A stretch of 64,000 nucleotides of DNA from Pseudomonas khorasanensis (GCF_014268505.2 NZ_JABWQP020000006.1:124001-188000), one strand, 5' to 3'. Shown: positions 8,713-17,557, counted from the stretch's first letter. The notes: generated from the letters alone by a model not told the origin. Numbers and translations are program-made.

Positions 8713-9313
8713 AATAAACGTCCAGGGTGTCTATGGTGTGTTCGCGGCCGACCACGCCAAAGCTGCCAGTGACCTCGATGTCACGCATGACGGGCGGGTA
8801 AACGTCGATTTCGTCGCCTTCGTAGAGGGACACGGCGATATTCAAATCGCCTTGGGTTTCCAGGCTGATCGCCAGTCCGGTCAGATGCCGGGTGACGGGC
8901 TTGGCGTCGTCAATCAGGCGCTCAAGCTCCTTGTACATTTCCTCAGTGATGCCGGTATCGAGAACCCCGACCTTCAGCGCGAAGGTGCCCGGCACGCCCT
9001 CGGGCACGGTCTTGAACCACTCGACAATCTCGATCAGATAGCCCAGCGGCTCGACCACGCGGCGCAGCGCGCCGATCGTGCCCTTGTGCTTGTGGATATA
9101 GAACGACGCCCTGATGGCCGCGCGCTTGGTCGCCTCGGACCATCGGTAATCCCAGCGATCGACCGACCATGCCCACGCCAGATGCGGGAGCAGCTCGACG
9201 GGGCAGGTGTCGGGGTTGTACAGGGTGCGCAGCGGGACAATTGTGCGATCGTAGAAAGCCGCCTCGATTGCCCGTTCCAGAGGCGTGCTATTGCTCGGCA
9301 GCAGGCTTTTCAT
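8705..9313 (-). CDS. I: Baseplate protein gpI
   Basis: 202 residues from the ATG at 9313, which overlaps the gpJ stop as ATGA. The family block LLPHLAWAWSVDRWDYRW and the IGALRRVVEPLGY segment identify P2 gpI, the baseplate wedge protein bridging gpJ and the fibre. A longer frame begins upstream at 9352, but the coupled ATGA start is more likely. Confidence 0.93.
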   Translation of the reverse strand: MKSLLPSNSTPLERAIEAAFYDRTIVPLRTLYNPDTCPVELLPHLAWAWSVDRWDYRWSEATKRAAIRASFYIHKHKGTIGALRRVVEPLGYLIEIVEWFKTVPEGVPGTFALKVGVLDTGITEEMYKELERLIDDAKPVTRHLTGLAISLETQGDLNIAVSLYEGDEIDVYPPVMRDIEVTGSFGVVGREHTIDTLDVYYD

Positions 9314-10197
9314 GTCGCCCCCGCCATTGTTACCTCGTAACCCGCGCACCACGCCGCTTGCGCCTTGGTAGGCGCCAGATCCTGCCAGCCCACTAGCTCA
9401 ACCCGGGAAACGCCGGCAATGTGCAACTGAGCGTCCACAGCCGAGCGCGCCACCTCAACCCCCAGCCGCTTGCGTGGATTGATCCACGCGGCAAGCCGGC
9501 GTTTAGCCTCGGTCAAACTGGCGTCACCCTCCGGGCCAGCGCTGCTCATGTGCAGGATGGCGTCGATTCGGTATTCAAGGATTTCGGCGCTTTGCACCGT
9601 GACCCGATCGCCGACCGGCCGGGTGTCCTCGTCATCCAAAGCCAGCCGGACAACGTCCAATAACTCGGCGCTGGCTTCGCCTTTCCCTTCAGTGCTCAGC
9701 ACCGTTACCGTAACGTGGCAAGGCTTGGGGCTTTCCGCCGAAGCGTCGGCCACCAGACCCGAGGCGTTACGCGTGTGCAGGATGTAGCTGTTACGCGGCC
9801 CCGCCGTGGTCAGCCCCTCATAAGCCAGTTGAATACGCTCCCGGTAAGGGCCGTCCTCTTCCAGCACTTCAGGCACTGGCGGCGTGGCCGTCAGTGCCTC
9901 GGCCTGAATCACCAGGCGCGGCAGATTGACGTTGCCGCCAAGCTGATCGAGGTCACTCTTGATCGCGTAGGCCAGCAGCAGCGCCTTGGCCCCGTCGTTG
10001 ACCCGGGCGCGGTTGCCGAGCTTGTTATAGGCCCCGACTTCCAGCAGCTTGACCACCGGATCTGATTCAAGGTTGGCCGTCCAGTTGTCGCCCATGCTCC
10101 CGCGAAACATGCTCAAGCTGTCTTCAAAGGTTTGTTCGAAGTCCAGCGGCTCCAGCACGTCCGGCGCCGGCAGCGCGGACAAATCCAAGATACTCAT
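9310..10197 (-). CDS. J: Baseplate assembly protein gpJ
   Basis: 295 residues, the usual gpJ length. Motifs include PLDFEQTFEDSL near the N-terminus, GPYRERIQLAYEGLTTAGPRNSYI in the centre and ARSAVDAQLHIAGVSRVEL near the C-terminus. It is a baseplate wedge component. It overlaps both W (upstream, ATGA) and I (downstream, ATGA). Two of the GTTAC-GTAAC palindromes lie inside it, at 9703 and 9329. Confidence 0.95.
   Translation of the reverse strand: MSILDLSALPAPDVLEPLDFEQTFEDSLSMFRGSMGDNWTANLESDPVVKLLEVGAYNKLGNRARVNDGAKALLLAYAIKSDLDQLGGNVNLPRLVIQAEALTATPPVPEVLEEDGPYRERIQLAYEGLTTAGPRNSYILHTRNASGLVADASAESPKPCHVTVTVLSTEGKGEASAELLDVVRLALDDEDTRPVGDRVTVQSAEILEYRIDAILHMSSAGPEGDASLTEAKRRLAAWINPRKRLGVEVARSAVDAQLHIAGVSRVELVGWQDLAPTKAQAAWCAGYEVTMAGAT
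9329..9341. repeat. Palindrome GTTACCTCGTAAC (site C)
   Basis: GTTAC and GTAAC arms with a 3-base spacer, inside the last codons of gpJ. Confidence 0.75.
9703..9715. repeat. Palindrome CGTTACCGTAACG (site D)
   Basis: Six-base arms around a single central base, within gpJ coding sequence. A further half-site, GCGTTACGCG, lies at 9764-9773. Confidence 0.75.
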
Positions 10198-10520
10198 GCG
10201 CTCACCTCGGCCAGAAAGTCGTCGCCCAAGTATTCGCCGGCAACAACCAAATCAATTTTTCCGCCCAGCACCGACCGCACCTTGACGCTCGTGAGCTTCA
10301 CGCGCGGCTCGAATCGCTCCAGCGCGCGAGCGGCCTCAGCCTGCACCGAACTGATCCAGCCGGCGTTAACCGGCAAATCCACATAGGTGCGTAGCTTGCT
10401 GCCGTAGTCGGGCCGCTCCCGGCGACTGCCCAACGGGGTGCTGAGAATGTCGCCGATGGACTGAATAACGCTGTCGATGCCGGTAATGGGCTGGCCGGTG
10501 TGGCGATCCATTCCGATCAT
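10194..10520 (-). CDS. W: Baseplate wedge protein gpW (gp25-like)
   Basis: 108 residues, starting MIGMDRHTGQPITG. The block IGDILSTPLGSRRERPDYGS is the signature of the gp25/IraD-like baseplate family. It overlaps J by four bases (ATGA). Confidence 0.95.
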   Translation of the reverse strand: MIGMDRHTGQPITGIDSVIQSIGDILSTPLGSRRERPDYGSKLRTYVDLPVNAGWISSVQAEAARALERFEPRVKLTSVKVRSVLGGKIDLVVAGEYLGDDFLAEVSA

Positions 10521-10525
10521 CTGCG

Positions 10526-10741
10526 TTACTCCTGGGCTTCAAGTTCGGGATGGGACTTCAGGAACGTCACAGCCTGTTCATCGGACGCCGAAACATCGAC
10601 CGAGGCCTTGACCACGGCGAGCGTGCGTTTGGTCCCCGGAATGCACAGCGTGCGCGAGGTAAAGACCGTGTCGCGAAACTTCAAACGCAGATCCGTCGAC
10701 GTCGACGCATCAGCGCCGGGCGTTGCAGTGGCCTTGGCCAT
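10526..10741 (-). CDS. Small phage protein between V and W, unknown function
   Basis: 71 residues from the ATG at 10741, which has GGAGGAAACCC just upstream. The sequence (MAKATATPGADASTSTD..., ending SHPELEAQE) has an even mix of polar residues and no recognised motif. Its place in the V-W interval and its proper RBS support a real gene, but I do not recognise it. Confidence 0.7.
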   Translation of the reverse strand: MAKATATPGADASTSTDLRLKFRDTVFTSRTLCIPGTKRTLAVVKASVDVSASDEQAVTFLKSHPELEAQE

Positions 10742-10757
10742 GGGTTTCCTCCAGACA

Positions 10758-10783
10758 CAAAAAAGCCCGCACTTGGTGGGCTG
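10758..10783 (-). terminator. Weak terminator-like hairpin between V and the small gene
   Basis: On the minus strand AGCCC and GGGCT arms, with an imperfect stem between them, are followed by TTTTTTG in the 55-base gap after gpV. Confidence 0.55.
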
Positions 10784-10796
10784 CATGGTTGATTGA

Positions 10797-11372
10797 TTAA
10801 TGCGTGTGATGGTTGTCGCTATTGCCAGCGGCCATGATGTTGCCAGTTGCGCCAATATCGCCCGTTACGAGTAACGGTCCATCAATGTTGACCGGCCCTT
10901 TGATGTTCACAGTGGCCTCAATGTCGACCGTTCCAGACTTCACCGTCACCGCGTTATCCGTAACGACAAGTTCGGTCCCGCCGACTTTGATTGTCACCGT
11001 CCCGCTTGGCACGGTGATCGTGTAGCTGCTTGCCTCCCAGTCGTAGACCAGCGAACCCCCATCATCAAACCGCCAGACCTCGACGTGATCGCGGTTATCC
11101 GGCTGGGCGCCGGCGTTGCCGTACAGCCCCGGGATAAACGTTCCGATGCCGGCCTGCCCGCTGGGGTTGAACAAAACCCCCTGCTCGCCAAGGCTCGGCG
11201 ATCGCCAGTGTCGCGCCTTGCCCGCCGCGAGGCTGTGCCAGCGCACCCAGGCGCTCGTCCACTCGCCATTCGATACCCGAACCGCACCGGCCGCCAGATC
11301 AACCCCCACCACCGCACAGGGCATCACCATGGCCGCGATCATGCGGTCATGCTCCCCGTTTGGGTAACTCAT
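10797..11372 (-). CDS. V: Baseplate spike protein gpV
   Basis: 191 residues: an N-terminal OB-fold-like part ([40 protein letters not shown]), then a beta-helix region with short repeats ([19 protein letters not shown]). The C-terminal apex is NHHTH, which provides the His-X-His metal motif of P2-type spikes. The spike punctures the outer membrane when the sheath contracts. Two palindromes of the GTTAC-GTAAC family (10862, 10951) lie in its coding sequence. Confidence 0.95.
   Translation of the reverse strand: MSYPNGEHDRMIAAMVMPCAVVGVDLAAGAVRVSNGEWTSAWVRWHSLAAGKARHWRSPSLGEQGVLFNPSGQAGIGTFIPGLYGNAGAQPDNRDHVEVWRFDDGGSLVYDWEASSYTITVPSGTVTIKVGGTELVVTDNAVTVKSGTVDIEATVNIKGPVNIDGPLLVTGDIGATGNIMAAGNSDNHHTH
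10862..10877. repeat. Palindrome CCGTTACGAGTAACGG (site E)
   Basis: Seven-base arms with a 2-base centre, inside gpV. Confidence 0.8.
10951..10966. repeat. Degenerate palindrome GCGTTATCCGTAACGA (site F)
   Basis: GTTAT-CC-GTAAC, one mismatch from the family consensus, inside gpV, 89 bases from site E. Confidence 0.5.
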
Positions 11373-11887
11373 GGCAGGTCCTCCGGCGGGAAAAACTCCG
11401 GCGCCTTGTCACCGTTGAAACCGAACATCAGCGAACCCGGCGGCTCGTCTGGCCATGGCCAGTCTTCAGTCCCCAGATAAAGTGTGTGGGTCCACTCAAC
11501 CACCCAGACCGTGTAGCCATCCAGTTCTGGCTTGGTCCAGTCCTGCATGGCCTGCACAAATTCGGCGGGCTGGACGGCTACCCCCCAGGTCTGCATGCGC
11601 AGCAGCACCGCCAGTTGAGCAGCCAACTGCGCGGCCTGCTGGCAATGTCGGGGACGAATCGGGTCAACGATGATCCGAGCCTCAAACCTGCAGACCAACG
11701 TCGTCTCGCCTGTGCCGATATCGGTACCGGGCTCCATCTCCACCATTTCAAGGAACACCGCAGGCAGCGCGATGCGATCCTTCACGTCGGGCCATGCCGT
11801 AACAGCTTTGACGCCTGGCAGATGATTCACCAGATGCAATTCGATCGCCCGATATAGCTCATCAAGCGTAAAGGGATCTTCAGACAT
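11369..11887 (-). CDS. Tail completion/terminator-like protein
   Basis: 172 residues, starting [20 protein letters not shown]. Its size, position (after the minor tail Z-like gene, before V) and alternating strand pattern fit a tail terminator or completion protein such as P2 R/lambda U types. No diagnostic motif is visible, so the assignment is mostly positional. It overlaps V by four bases (ATGA). Confidence 0.55.
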   Translation of the reverse strand: MSEDPFTLDELYRAIELHLVNHLPGVKAVTAWPDVKDRIALPAVFLEMVEMEPGTDIGTGETTLVCRFEARIIVDPIRPRHCQQAAQLAAQLAVLLRMQTWGVAVQPAEFVQAMQDWTKPELDGYTVWVVEWTHTLYLGTEDWPWPDEPPGSLMFGFNGDKAPEFFPPEDLP

Positions 11888-11888
11888 T

Positions 11889-12545
11889 TCACGCCCCCTT
11901 CAGATACTTCTGAAGCTCGAAATTGAGTTCTTGCTGCAGTATCTCCAGCAAGCGCGCATGGGCGCGTTTAACCCACTCGTCGAAATGCGGATGTGCATGC
12001 TCGAGCGATACTTTGGCCTTGGCCAGCGGAAAGCGGCTGTCGTTTTCCGCGATCCAACCCGAGCTGGCACCACGACTGGACGACACCGTCGTATCGGGAT
12101 AATCGCCTGAATTGAAATGCTTACTCGCGGTACGGATCCAGATGTCGGCCTTACTGCCATAAACCTTTTTGAGGAAAGCGCCTTGGTACCGCCGCCCCGC
12201 CACTGAAACGCCTTTTCCATTTTGCCGCGCCCGACCGATCCGGCTGGATTCAATAGCATTCAGACCGAACCACAACTTGCCGCTTGCTGCCCTGCCTGCG
12301 ACCGGATAGCTGCGCAAGCGCTGACGCACTGCGGCGACAGCAATACGCTCCTCCCGGCCAACTGCCCGTGCGATGTGAGTGCGCAACCAACCTAATGTTT
12401 TGTTGATCGCACGACGTTGAGCGACAGCGGCCGCTTTTGGGACCAACTTGGCGAAGTCCTCGAAAGCTTGCAGACCTGCAGCCGAAGACTGGATAGTCAG
12501 CATCCCGCCACTCGCCGAGGAACCGTAGTAACTGCCAATACTCAT
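11889..12545 (-). CDS. Minor tail protein Z-like (GPZ family)
   Basis: 218 residues from the ATG at 12545, coupled by ATGA to the upstream gene. It contains AQRRAINKTLGWLRTHIARAVGRE and a Lys/Arg-rich core, followed by LQQELNFELQKYLKG at the C-terminus, as in lambda gpZ-like tail completion proteins. It probably works at the head-tail connection. A longer in-frame start at 12575 exists but would overlap the upstream gene more. Confidence 0.7.
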   Translation of the reverse strand: MSIGSYYGSSASGGMLTIQSSAAGLQAFEDFAKLVPKAAAVAQRRAINKTLGWLRTHIARAVGREERIAVAAVRQRLRSYPVAGRAASGKLWFGLNAIESSRIGRARQNGKGVSVAGRRYQGAFLKKVYGSKADIWIRTASKHFNSGDYPDTTVSSSRGASSGWIAENDSRFPLAKAKVSLEHAHPHFDEWVKRAHARLLEILQQELNFELQKYLKGA

Positions 12546-12859
12546 GCCCGCATCCTCAGGATCAAAGCCACCCAACCGGTACCATCTGGCTCAAGTTGGA
12601 CTAGGTCATATTGGCCACCGCCGTCTTGTACCGATAGATCAATGGAAACCAATTGCCCCGACTCGATGCCATCCGCATCGATGGCACGGATCTCAAATTG
12701 CGGCTCGCGCAAGGCGGTATTAATCCGCCCCATGCGCGGCTGCAGCCATGGCGCCGAAAAAAAACCGGCGATCTCTCGACCGCCGACCGTTGCCATGTCG
12801 CCCAAGCCATCCAACACCAGGGCGTCCATGTCGTCGCTCAATTCGCGAAAGCCCATCAC
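12542..12859 (-). CDS. Head-tail joining protein (lambda FII-type), putative
   Basis: 105 residues, starting MMGFRELSDDMDALVLDGLGD, with a C-terminal beta-rich half (QYDLVQLEPDGTGWVALILR). Length and position between the capsid block and the Z-like gene match the lambda FII-like head-tail adaptor. It overlaps both neighbours by four bases. Confidence 0.65.
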   Translation of the reverse strand: MMGFRELSDDMDALVLDGLGDMATVGGREIAGFFSAPWLQPRMGRINTALREPQFEIRAIDADGIESGQLVSIDLSVQDGGGQYDLVQLEPDGTGWVALILRMRA

Positions 12860-13074
12860 TCACCACCGCTGTCTTCGACCTCATTGGCAACGCCCGATTT
12901 CTGGCGCAGCAGTTCTAGGGCTCGGGGGTCCTTGAGCGGAGCGATACGCCCTTCGGCGAGTAACGCTTCCTCAATCCCTTTACTTGGTGGACTGTAAGGC
13001 TCGCCCTTCACGACAACGACGCGGCCGTCCTGCACGCAACCGTCGATCACCAGAAAATCGGCTTTCTTCGCCAT
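12856..13074 (-). CDS. Small head-module protein, unknown
   Basis: 72 residues from the ATG at 13074 (MAKKADFLVIDGCVQDG...). It occupies the place of lambda FI, directly after the major capsid gene with a 1-base gap and overlapping the next gene by four bases. The function is not evident from the sequence. Its tight packing makes it very likely to be translated. Confidence 0.7.
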   Translation of the reverse strand: MAKKADFLVIDGCVQDGRVVVVKGEPYSPPSKGIEEALLAEGRIAPLKDPRALELLRQKSGVANEVEDSGGE

Positions 13075-13075
13075 G

Positions 13076-14104
13076 TCACACCACCTTTGCGTAAATGAAC
13101 GCATCCGGTTCGAGCAGGCCAGCCAATGCCGCACTCTGCAGCTTCAGCCAACGAGCGCTCGGCTCTTGGGTCACCCAGCTCTTCGGGAAGCGCGCCGCTT
13201 CGACCAACCCGCTTTCCACGGCTTCCAGATCTTGAATCGCCCCATAGAGCATGGCGTTGCGCGTGGACGTCGAGCCGAGAATCAAGCCACCTGCCGGAAT
13301 CATTGGCTGCTCCTGATCATCGCCGTCCAGGTACCATTCGTCGTAGCCATACAGGTCGACACCTGGATCATTCAGGTAGCCCAAGTAAGTCACGCCGTCT
13401 GGCAGTTCCTCTGGCTTGATCAAGCCCATGTCAACGCGGCGAGTGTTGAGCTGTTTCATCACCAGCGCACTGGATTGAAATGCGTCCAGCGCTTCACCGC
13501 TCATGGCTACGGTGTTTGCCGTGCGCCCGGAGTCCTTGGCGATCTTGCGCTTCCAACTACGAAGATTGGCAATCGGGTCGCCGTCTTCGGTGCCCCACTG
13601 ACCGCTGCCCAGGCTGATCTTGTGATCGCTGGCCATCAGGAAGTCGATGGTGTCATCCACCCCTTCTCCCACGACGCGAACCTTCCCCGTGGTGAGTGCC
13701 TGGGCGCACATCCATTCTTCCCGGCGGATGATTTCGTCGTCCAGATCGCGCAAGTCCTTTCCGAGCAATTGCCCGGCACGCTCCAGCGGCGTGCGCGAGG
13801 AAAACGGGTTGTCGCCGGCGGAACGCTTGAGCACCAGCTCGGCGGTGGTCTCGCGCTTGGGTTGAATGTATGGCGGGCTGTAGGTGCTGGTGGTATAGCC
13901 TTCGCGCAACGACACACTGCCCGGCAGGCGAGGATTAACGAACGGGGCCATTTTGCGCTTGCCCTTGATTATGTCGATGTCCACGGTTTTGGTCGGGAAC
14001 GTGACAGGACTGCCGCCGTTGAAAAAGGTGTTCAGCAAAAAGCGTCGCGCGGTTGGCATCTGCTCGACCGCTTCGAGCATGGTGCGGGTATCAAAAATAT
14101 CCAT
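13076..14104 (-). CDS. E: Major capsid protein (lambda gpE family)
   Basis: 342 residues from the ATG at 14104, nearly identical in length to lambda gpE (341). It starts MDIFDTRTMLEAVEQM and shows the family features TFFNGGSPVTFPTKTVDID and YIQPKRETTAELVLKRSAGDNPFSSRTP. It forms the HK97-fold icosahedral shell. The decoration gene is upstream (13 bases). A longer frame starting at 14212 would begin inside the decoration gene. Confidence 0.95.
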   Translation of the reverse strand: MDIFDTRTMLEAVEQMPTARRFLLNTFFNGGSPVTFPTKTVDIDIIKGKRKMAPFVNPRLPGSVSLREGYTTSTYSPPYIQPKRETTAELVLKRSAGDNPFSSRTPLERAGQLLGKDLRDLDDEIIRREEWMCAQALTTGKVRVVGEGVDDTIDFLMASDHKISLGSGQWGTEDGDPIANLRSWKRKIAKDSGRTANTVAMSGEALDAFQSSALVMKQLNTRRVDMGLIKPEELPDGVTYLGYLNDPGVDLYGYDEWYLDGDDQEQPMIPAGGLILGSTSTRNAMLYGAIQDLEAVESGLVEAARFPKSWVTQEPSARWLKLQSAALAGLLEPDAFIYAKVV

Positions 14105-14117
14105 CAAAGACTCCGGT

Positions 14118-14468
14118 TTAGCGAACGAACAGGCACAGGGGACGCAGCGCAGCTTTTGCCTGCGCCAAAGTAAATCCCTCGCCGAGAGTGAGTTGACTGG
14201 CCAGCACTTCACCGGTCAGGCGGATGGGCGCTACCTGCGCGCCTGAGGTCGTATCAATGGACTGATCCAGTACCGCTGCAGCAGCTTCGGAACCATCGGT
14301 TGATGCGGCCTTGCACAGCACGTATTCGCCACTGGCCGTTACTTGCCCAAGGACGGCGCCTCGACTGAGCTTCTGGCCGGAAGCGATCACGGCGGTGTCG
14401 ATCATCACCGGGAAGGCACCGGCGGAGAGCTGGTCAGGGACATAGGTATGGCGTTCTGGGTTGCTCAT
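14118..14468 (-). CDS. D: Head decoration protein (lambda gpD family)
   Basis: 116 residues from the ATG at 14468 (MSNPERHTYVPDQLSAG). It has the gpD features of a Gly/Thr-rich N-terminal arm and the LSRGAVLGQVTASGEYV strand pair. Trimers stabilise the expanded capsid. It lies between the protease/scaffold gene and the major capsid gene, as in lambda. Confidence 0.93.
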   Translation of the reverse strand: MSNPERHTYVPDQLSAGAFPVMIDTAVIASGQKLSRGAVLGQVTASGEYVLCKAASTDGSEAAAAVLDQSIDTTSGAQVAPIRLTGEVLASQLTLGEGFTLAQAKAALRPLCLFVR

Positions 14469-14480
14469 GAACTTCTCCAA

Positions 14481-14882
14481 TCAGCGGCGCGAAGCGCCCT
14501 CGACGATGGCGTTTACGACGGCCTTGCGCTCACCCTGCGCGGCATCGCCCGCAGGAGTGGACGTAGAAGCACCGGTGGCGTCGGCCTTGATGGCGTTCAG
14601 AGAAATGCCGCGATCCTGCGCAGCCTTGAACAGCTGTAGCGCTGTAGCTTCAACGGTGGTGCCTGCTTCGATGGCAGCGGCGATTTCAGTTTCGAAACCC
14701 TTGCTGGCCATGGCATTGATGCCGGTGATGCGTTGCCGCTCTGCCGTAGCGCCTTCCTCGCGGCTTTGGGTGCGGATGCTTTCGAGATCCGGCTGATTGG
14801 CCTGAGCGATCTCGATCGTTTGCGGATCCGTGCCGGCGGCCAGCGCCTCACGCAACTCCGCCGTGCTGCTGACGGTGGTCAT
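14481..14882 (-). CDS. Nu3: Internal scaffold protein (Nu3-like) in frame with the protease gene
   Basis: An in-frame ATG at 14882 (MTTVSSTAELREALAAG) is preceded by GAGG nine bases upstream. It opens a 133-residue helical product equal to the C-terminal part of the protease gene. Lambda makes Nu3 scaffold from gene C in the same way. The start signal is seen; expression is inferred. Confidence 0.7.
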   Translation of the reverse strand: MTTVSSTAELREALAAGTDPQTIEIAQANQPDLESIRTQSREEGATAERQRITGINAMASKGFETEIAAAIEAGTTVEATALQLFKAAQDRGISLNAIKADATGASTSTPAGDAAQGERKAVVNAIVEGASRR

Positions 14883-15713
14883 GTTGTATTTCCTCGGTTG
14901 AATGGCGGCCGGTTTGGCCAGTTCGGTAATCAATGTTTCAAGCGACCCCAGACGGTGGGCCAAGCCGGACTCGACAGCTGCGGCGCCAACACGAAGGCCT
15001 CCGAAGTCGCCCATCTCTGGGACACGCTCCGGCTCTACACCCAAGTTGCGGGCCACCTTGGCGACGAACACATCGCCCATGGCATCGACCGTTTCGCCGA
15101 CCTTGGCCCGCCCCTCTTCGGTGGAGAGATCCACGCGCTTGTTTGGGGCATTGCGGCTGACGATCTGGTAGCGCTTACGGCCGTTGGCTTCTTCTCCGCC
15201 GACCACGGCCTCAACGACCACACCAATACTCCCGGCCAGTGCCGTTTCGTCGATGACGATTTCGCTGGCAGCTGACGCAATCCAATAGGCCGCGCTTGCA
15301 CCGGTGCCGCCGATGTAAGCGACGATGCGTTTACGGTCACGGGCCGCATGGATCTGGTCAGCCAGTTCGTTTATGCCGGCGGCAACGCCGCCTGGGCTGT
15401 CGACGTTCAGGATGATCGCGGTGATCTTGGGATCATCGAGTGCGGTCTGCAGGTCGGTGGCCAGCACCTGAGTGCTGGTCGCGCCGCTGATCTCGGTGAA
15501 AAGGTTGGCATAGCGAAACACCGGACCGACTACCGGGATGATCGCCACACCATTGCGTACGCTGACAGTGCGGCTGTTATCCAGTCGCATGCCGGTACGA
15601 GTTTCCAGCGCCGCCGGATCGCCCATGCGGTCTGCAATGGTCAGCAAGTTATCCAGGGCGCCGGGCAGCATCAGCCACGGCTGCGATGCAGCCAGCTCGA
15701 ATGCGCGGGGCAT
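14481..15713 (-). CDS. C: Head maturation protease fused to scaffold (lambda C/Nu3-like, S49 family)
   Basis: 410 residues from the ATG at 15713 (MPRAFELAASQPWLML). The S49 core includes AIILNVDSPGGVAAG and GGTGASAAYWIASAA, whose Ser is the expected nucleophile, followed by ALAGSIGVVVEAV. The last ~135 residues are charged and helical, the scaffold part. An independent start for this part lies at 14882. The gene begins 5 bases after the portal stop. Confidence 0.92.
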   Translation of the reverse strand: MPRAFELAASQPWLMLPGALDNLLTIADRMGDPAALETRTGMRLDNSRTVSVRNGVAIIPVVGPVFRYANLFTEISGATSTQVLATDLQTALDDPKITAIILNVDSPGGVAAGINELADQIHAARDRKRIVAYIGGTGASAAYWIASAASEIVIDETALAGSIGVVVEAVVGGEEANGRKRYQIVSRNAPNKRVDLSTEEGRAKVGETVDAMGDVFVAKVARNLGVEPERVPEMGDFGGLRVGAAAVESGLAHRLGSLETLITELAKPAAIQPRKYNMTTVSSTAELREALAAGTDPQTIEIAQANQPDLESIRTQSREEGATAERQRITGINAMASKGFETEIAAAIEAGTTVEATALQLFKAAQDRGISLNAIKADATGASTSTPAGDAAQGERKAVVNAIVEGASRR

Positions 15714-15718
15714 GGTTG

Positions 15719-17329
15719 TTATTCCTCGTTGGGGTTTGCGGACGGCGGTGTTTCCTGCTCCCGCCCTTTGGGTAAAACGTGCAGGCCATCGTTGCGCCGC
15801 TGGGTGACTTCGCGCACACGTTGCCGGTACACCTGTTGCCACGGCTCGCCGGTCATTGCGGCGGTTTCCAGCGTTTCGTTGCTGACGCCAATCTCGATGC
15901 GCTTACCGGCAGCGTTGGCTTCCTTCAGCTCATCAATGGCGCCCCGCGCGGGGCCGATCCAGATGGCCTGGCAGTAGGCTTTGCGTTTCGCCGGATCCGC
16001 ATAACCCGGCAGGCTGATCAATCCACGGGCCACTGCCTCATCAATCAGCAATTCCCGACTGGGCTGGCAAAAGTCACAGATCAACCACCAGCGGCGCAGG
16101 CTGTAAAAGCGCCACGCCTGCAACATCGCCGCACGGGCCGCGCTATAGCTGCTGCTGTAGTGCAGCAACAGCTCTTCCATCGGTTGCTCTAAAGCGGCAC
16201 CGATTTCCTTCACCACTGCCGTGAAGAATGGATCGAACTGCGCATTGGGCCGTGCAGGATTGGCGATTACCGGTTCTTCACCTTGGCCCAGGTCAACAAT
16301 CGCACCCTCGCCGAGAGCCAGTTCGCCGTCAGACGTTGTGTCACCTGCGTGACCATCGCCTTCGTTGGCTAATGCGGTCAGCGGGAGATTCCCGACTTGA
16401 AAGTCGTTGGTCTTTTTGATGAACACCGTGAACATTGCGGAGATCACCGCCGCCATCAGTTCGGCACTGCTATAGCGTTCCAGCTTCTGCAGCGGCTCCA
16501 GCACCGGAGCCAGATAAGGCGCTCCGCGCTTCTGCCCCGGACGCTCCTTGTCGGCCATGACGTGCATGACGCGGCGCCGGCCCGTGGCCTCGCCAAAGGC
16601 TGGCAGACGCTCCCATTTCAGCGGTTGGCCGGCGGTGTATTCGTTGGGGTATCCGGTGCAGACGTGATACGCCAAAGGCGCCCCCAGCCGGTCGAACTCG
16701 ACGCCGTCCACGAGGTTTGCGCCGTCAAGTTGACCGGCTGGATTGCACACCCGGTCCGATTCGATCAACTGCAAGCGCGTGCTGAAGATGCAGCCGGGGC
16801 GCTCATCGTCAGGACTGGCAATCAGCACGTCACCACCCACCATGGACGAGATCAATACCAATGCTTGTAACTGGTAGTGGTTGAGTGTCGCTTCGGCATC
16901 GCATTCGCGTGGATCATCGGCGTACAGCGACCACAAGCGATCAAGCTGATTGTTGATGTGCTCAGCCTGCGTCTCGTCGAGACCTAATGCGTCATGATCG
17001 ATCTGTGACCGGCAAACCAGCCCGGTTCCTACCACGTTGGTGCGTAAGCGCGTGATCGCCGCACGGGCTATCAAGTGATTGCGCATGGCGTCTCGCGAGC
17101 GAGCAACGAGCATTCGACGCTCGTTTTGGTCGAGATCTCGACGCGGACTGCCGAGACCGGGAATCCAGCTGGCCATGCTGCGCAGCACGCGAGACGCGCC
17201 CCGCCACCGCGTCTCAACACCTCCCCCTCCGCCCTGAGCGACGATAGGCCTGGACTCGCTTGCCGACTTAGCGAGTTTGAGGGCCTCGCGCATTAACAGC
17301 TCGGCCGGGTCTTTTCGAAAAAATCCCAT
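15719..17329 (-). CDS. B: Portal protein (lambda gpB family)
   Basis: 536 residues, starting MGFFRKDPAELLMREAL. Portal features include MLVARSRDAMRNHLIARAAITRLRTNVVGTGL near residues 90-125, PYLAPVLEPLQKLERYSSAELMAAV near the middle and EQPMEELLLHYSSSYSAARAA. Twelve copies form the DNA channel at one capsid vertex. It lies between gpW and the protease. Confidence 0.96.
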   Translation of the reverse strand: MGFFRKDPAELLMREALKLAKSASESRPIVAQGGGGGVETRWRGASRVLRSMASWIPGLGSPRRDLDQNERRMLVARSRDAMRNHLIARAAITRLRTNVVGTGLVCRSQIDHDALGLDETQAEHINNQLDRLWSLYADDPRECDAEATLNHYQLQALVLISSMVGGDVLIASPDDERPGCIFSTRLQLIESDRVCNPAGQLDGANLVDGVEFDRLGAPLAYHVCTGYPNEYTAGQPLKWERLPAFGEATGRRRVMHVMADKERPGQKRGAPYLAPVLEPLQKLERYSSAELMAAVISAMFTVFIKKTNDFQVGNLPLTALANEGDGHAGDTTSDGELALGEGAIVDLGQGEEPVIANPARPNAQFDPFFTAVVKEIGAALEQPMEELLLHYSSSYSAARAAMLQAWRFYSLRRWWLICDFCQPSRELLIDEAVARGLISLPGYADPAKRKAYCQAIWIGPARGAIDELKEANAAGKRIEIGVSNETLETAAMTGEPWQQVYRQRVREVTQRRNDGLHVLPKGREQETPPSANPNEE

Positions 17330-17331
17330 AG

Positions 17332-17547
17332 TCAGATCTTCATGTAGGAGACGCGGTTGCGGCCACGTCCCTGTTGTTGAGCCTGTTCCAACGCGACCTC
17401 TCTGGCGTACTGCTGCTCCAGAAGACGCAAGCTGTTCAGCTCGGCGCGATAAAGCTCGCGATCCGCACGGCGCAGGCGCTGGCCTTTTTTCAGGACGTCA
17501 GAGATCGCCGCCCGGACTTCCGCGAGGCGCTGTTGTGCGTCTGTCAT
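17332..17547 (-). CDS. W: Head-tail joining protein gpW
   Basis: 71 residues from the ATG at 17547, starting MTDAQQRLAEVRAAISDVL, the lambda gpW family pattern. It closes the portal and prepares tail attachment. It overlaps the 5' neighbour gpA gene by no more than it needs: the gpA stop is 11 bases downstream of this start. A longer frame starts at 17592, but the N-terminal family pattern begins at 17547. Confidence 0.9.
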   Translation of the reverse strand: MTDAQQRLAEVRAAISDVLKKGQRLRRADRELYRAELNSLRLLEQQYAREVALEQAQQQGRGRNRVSYMKI

Positions 17548-17557
17548 ATGTGTTTCC

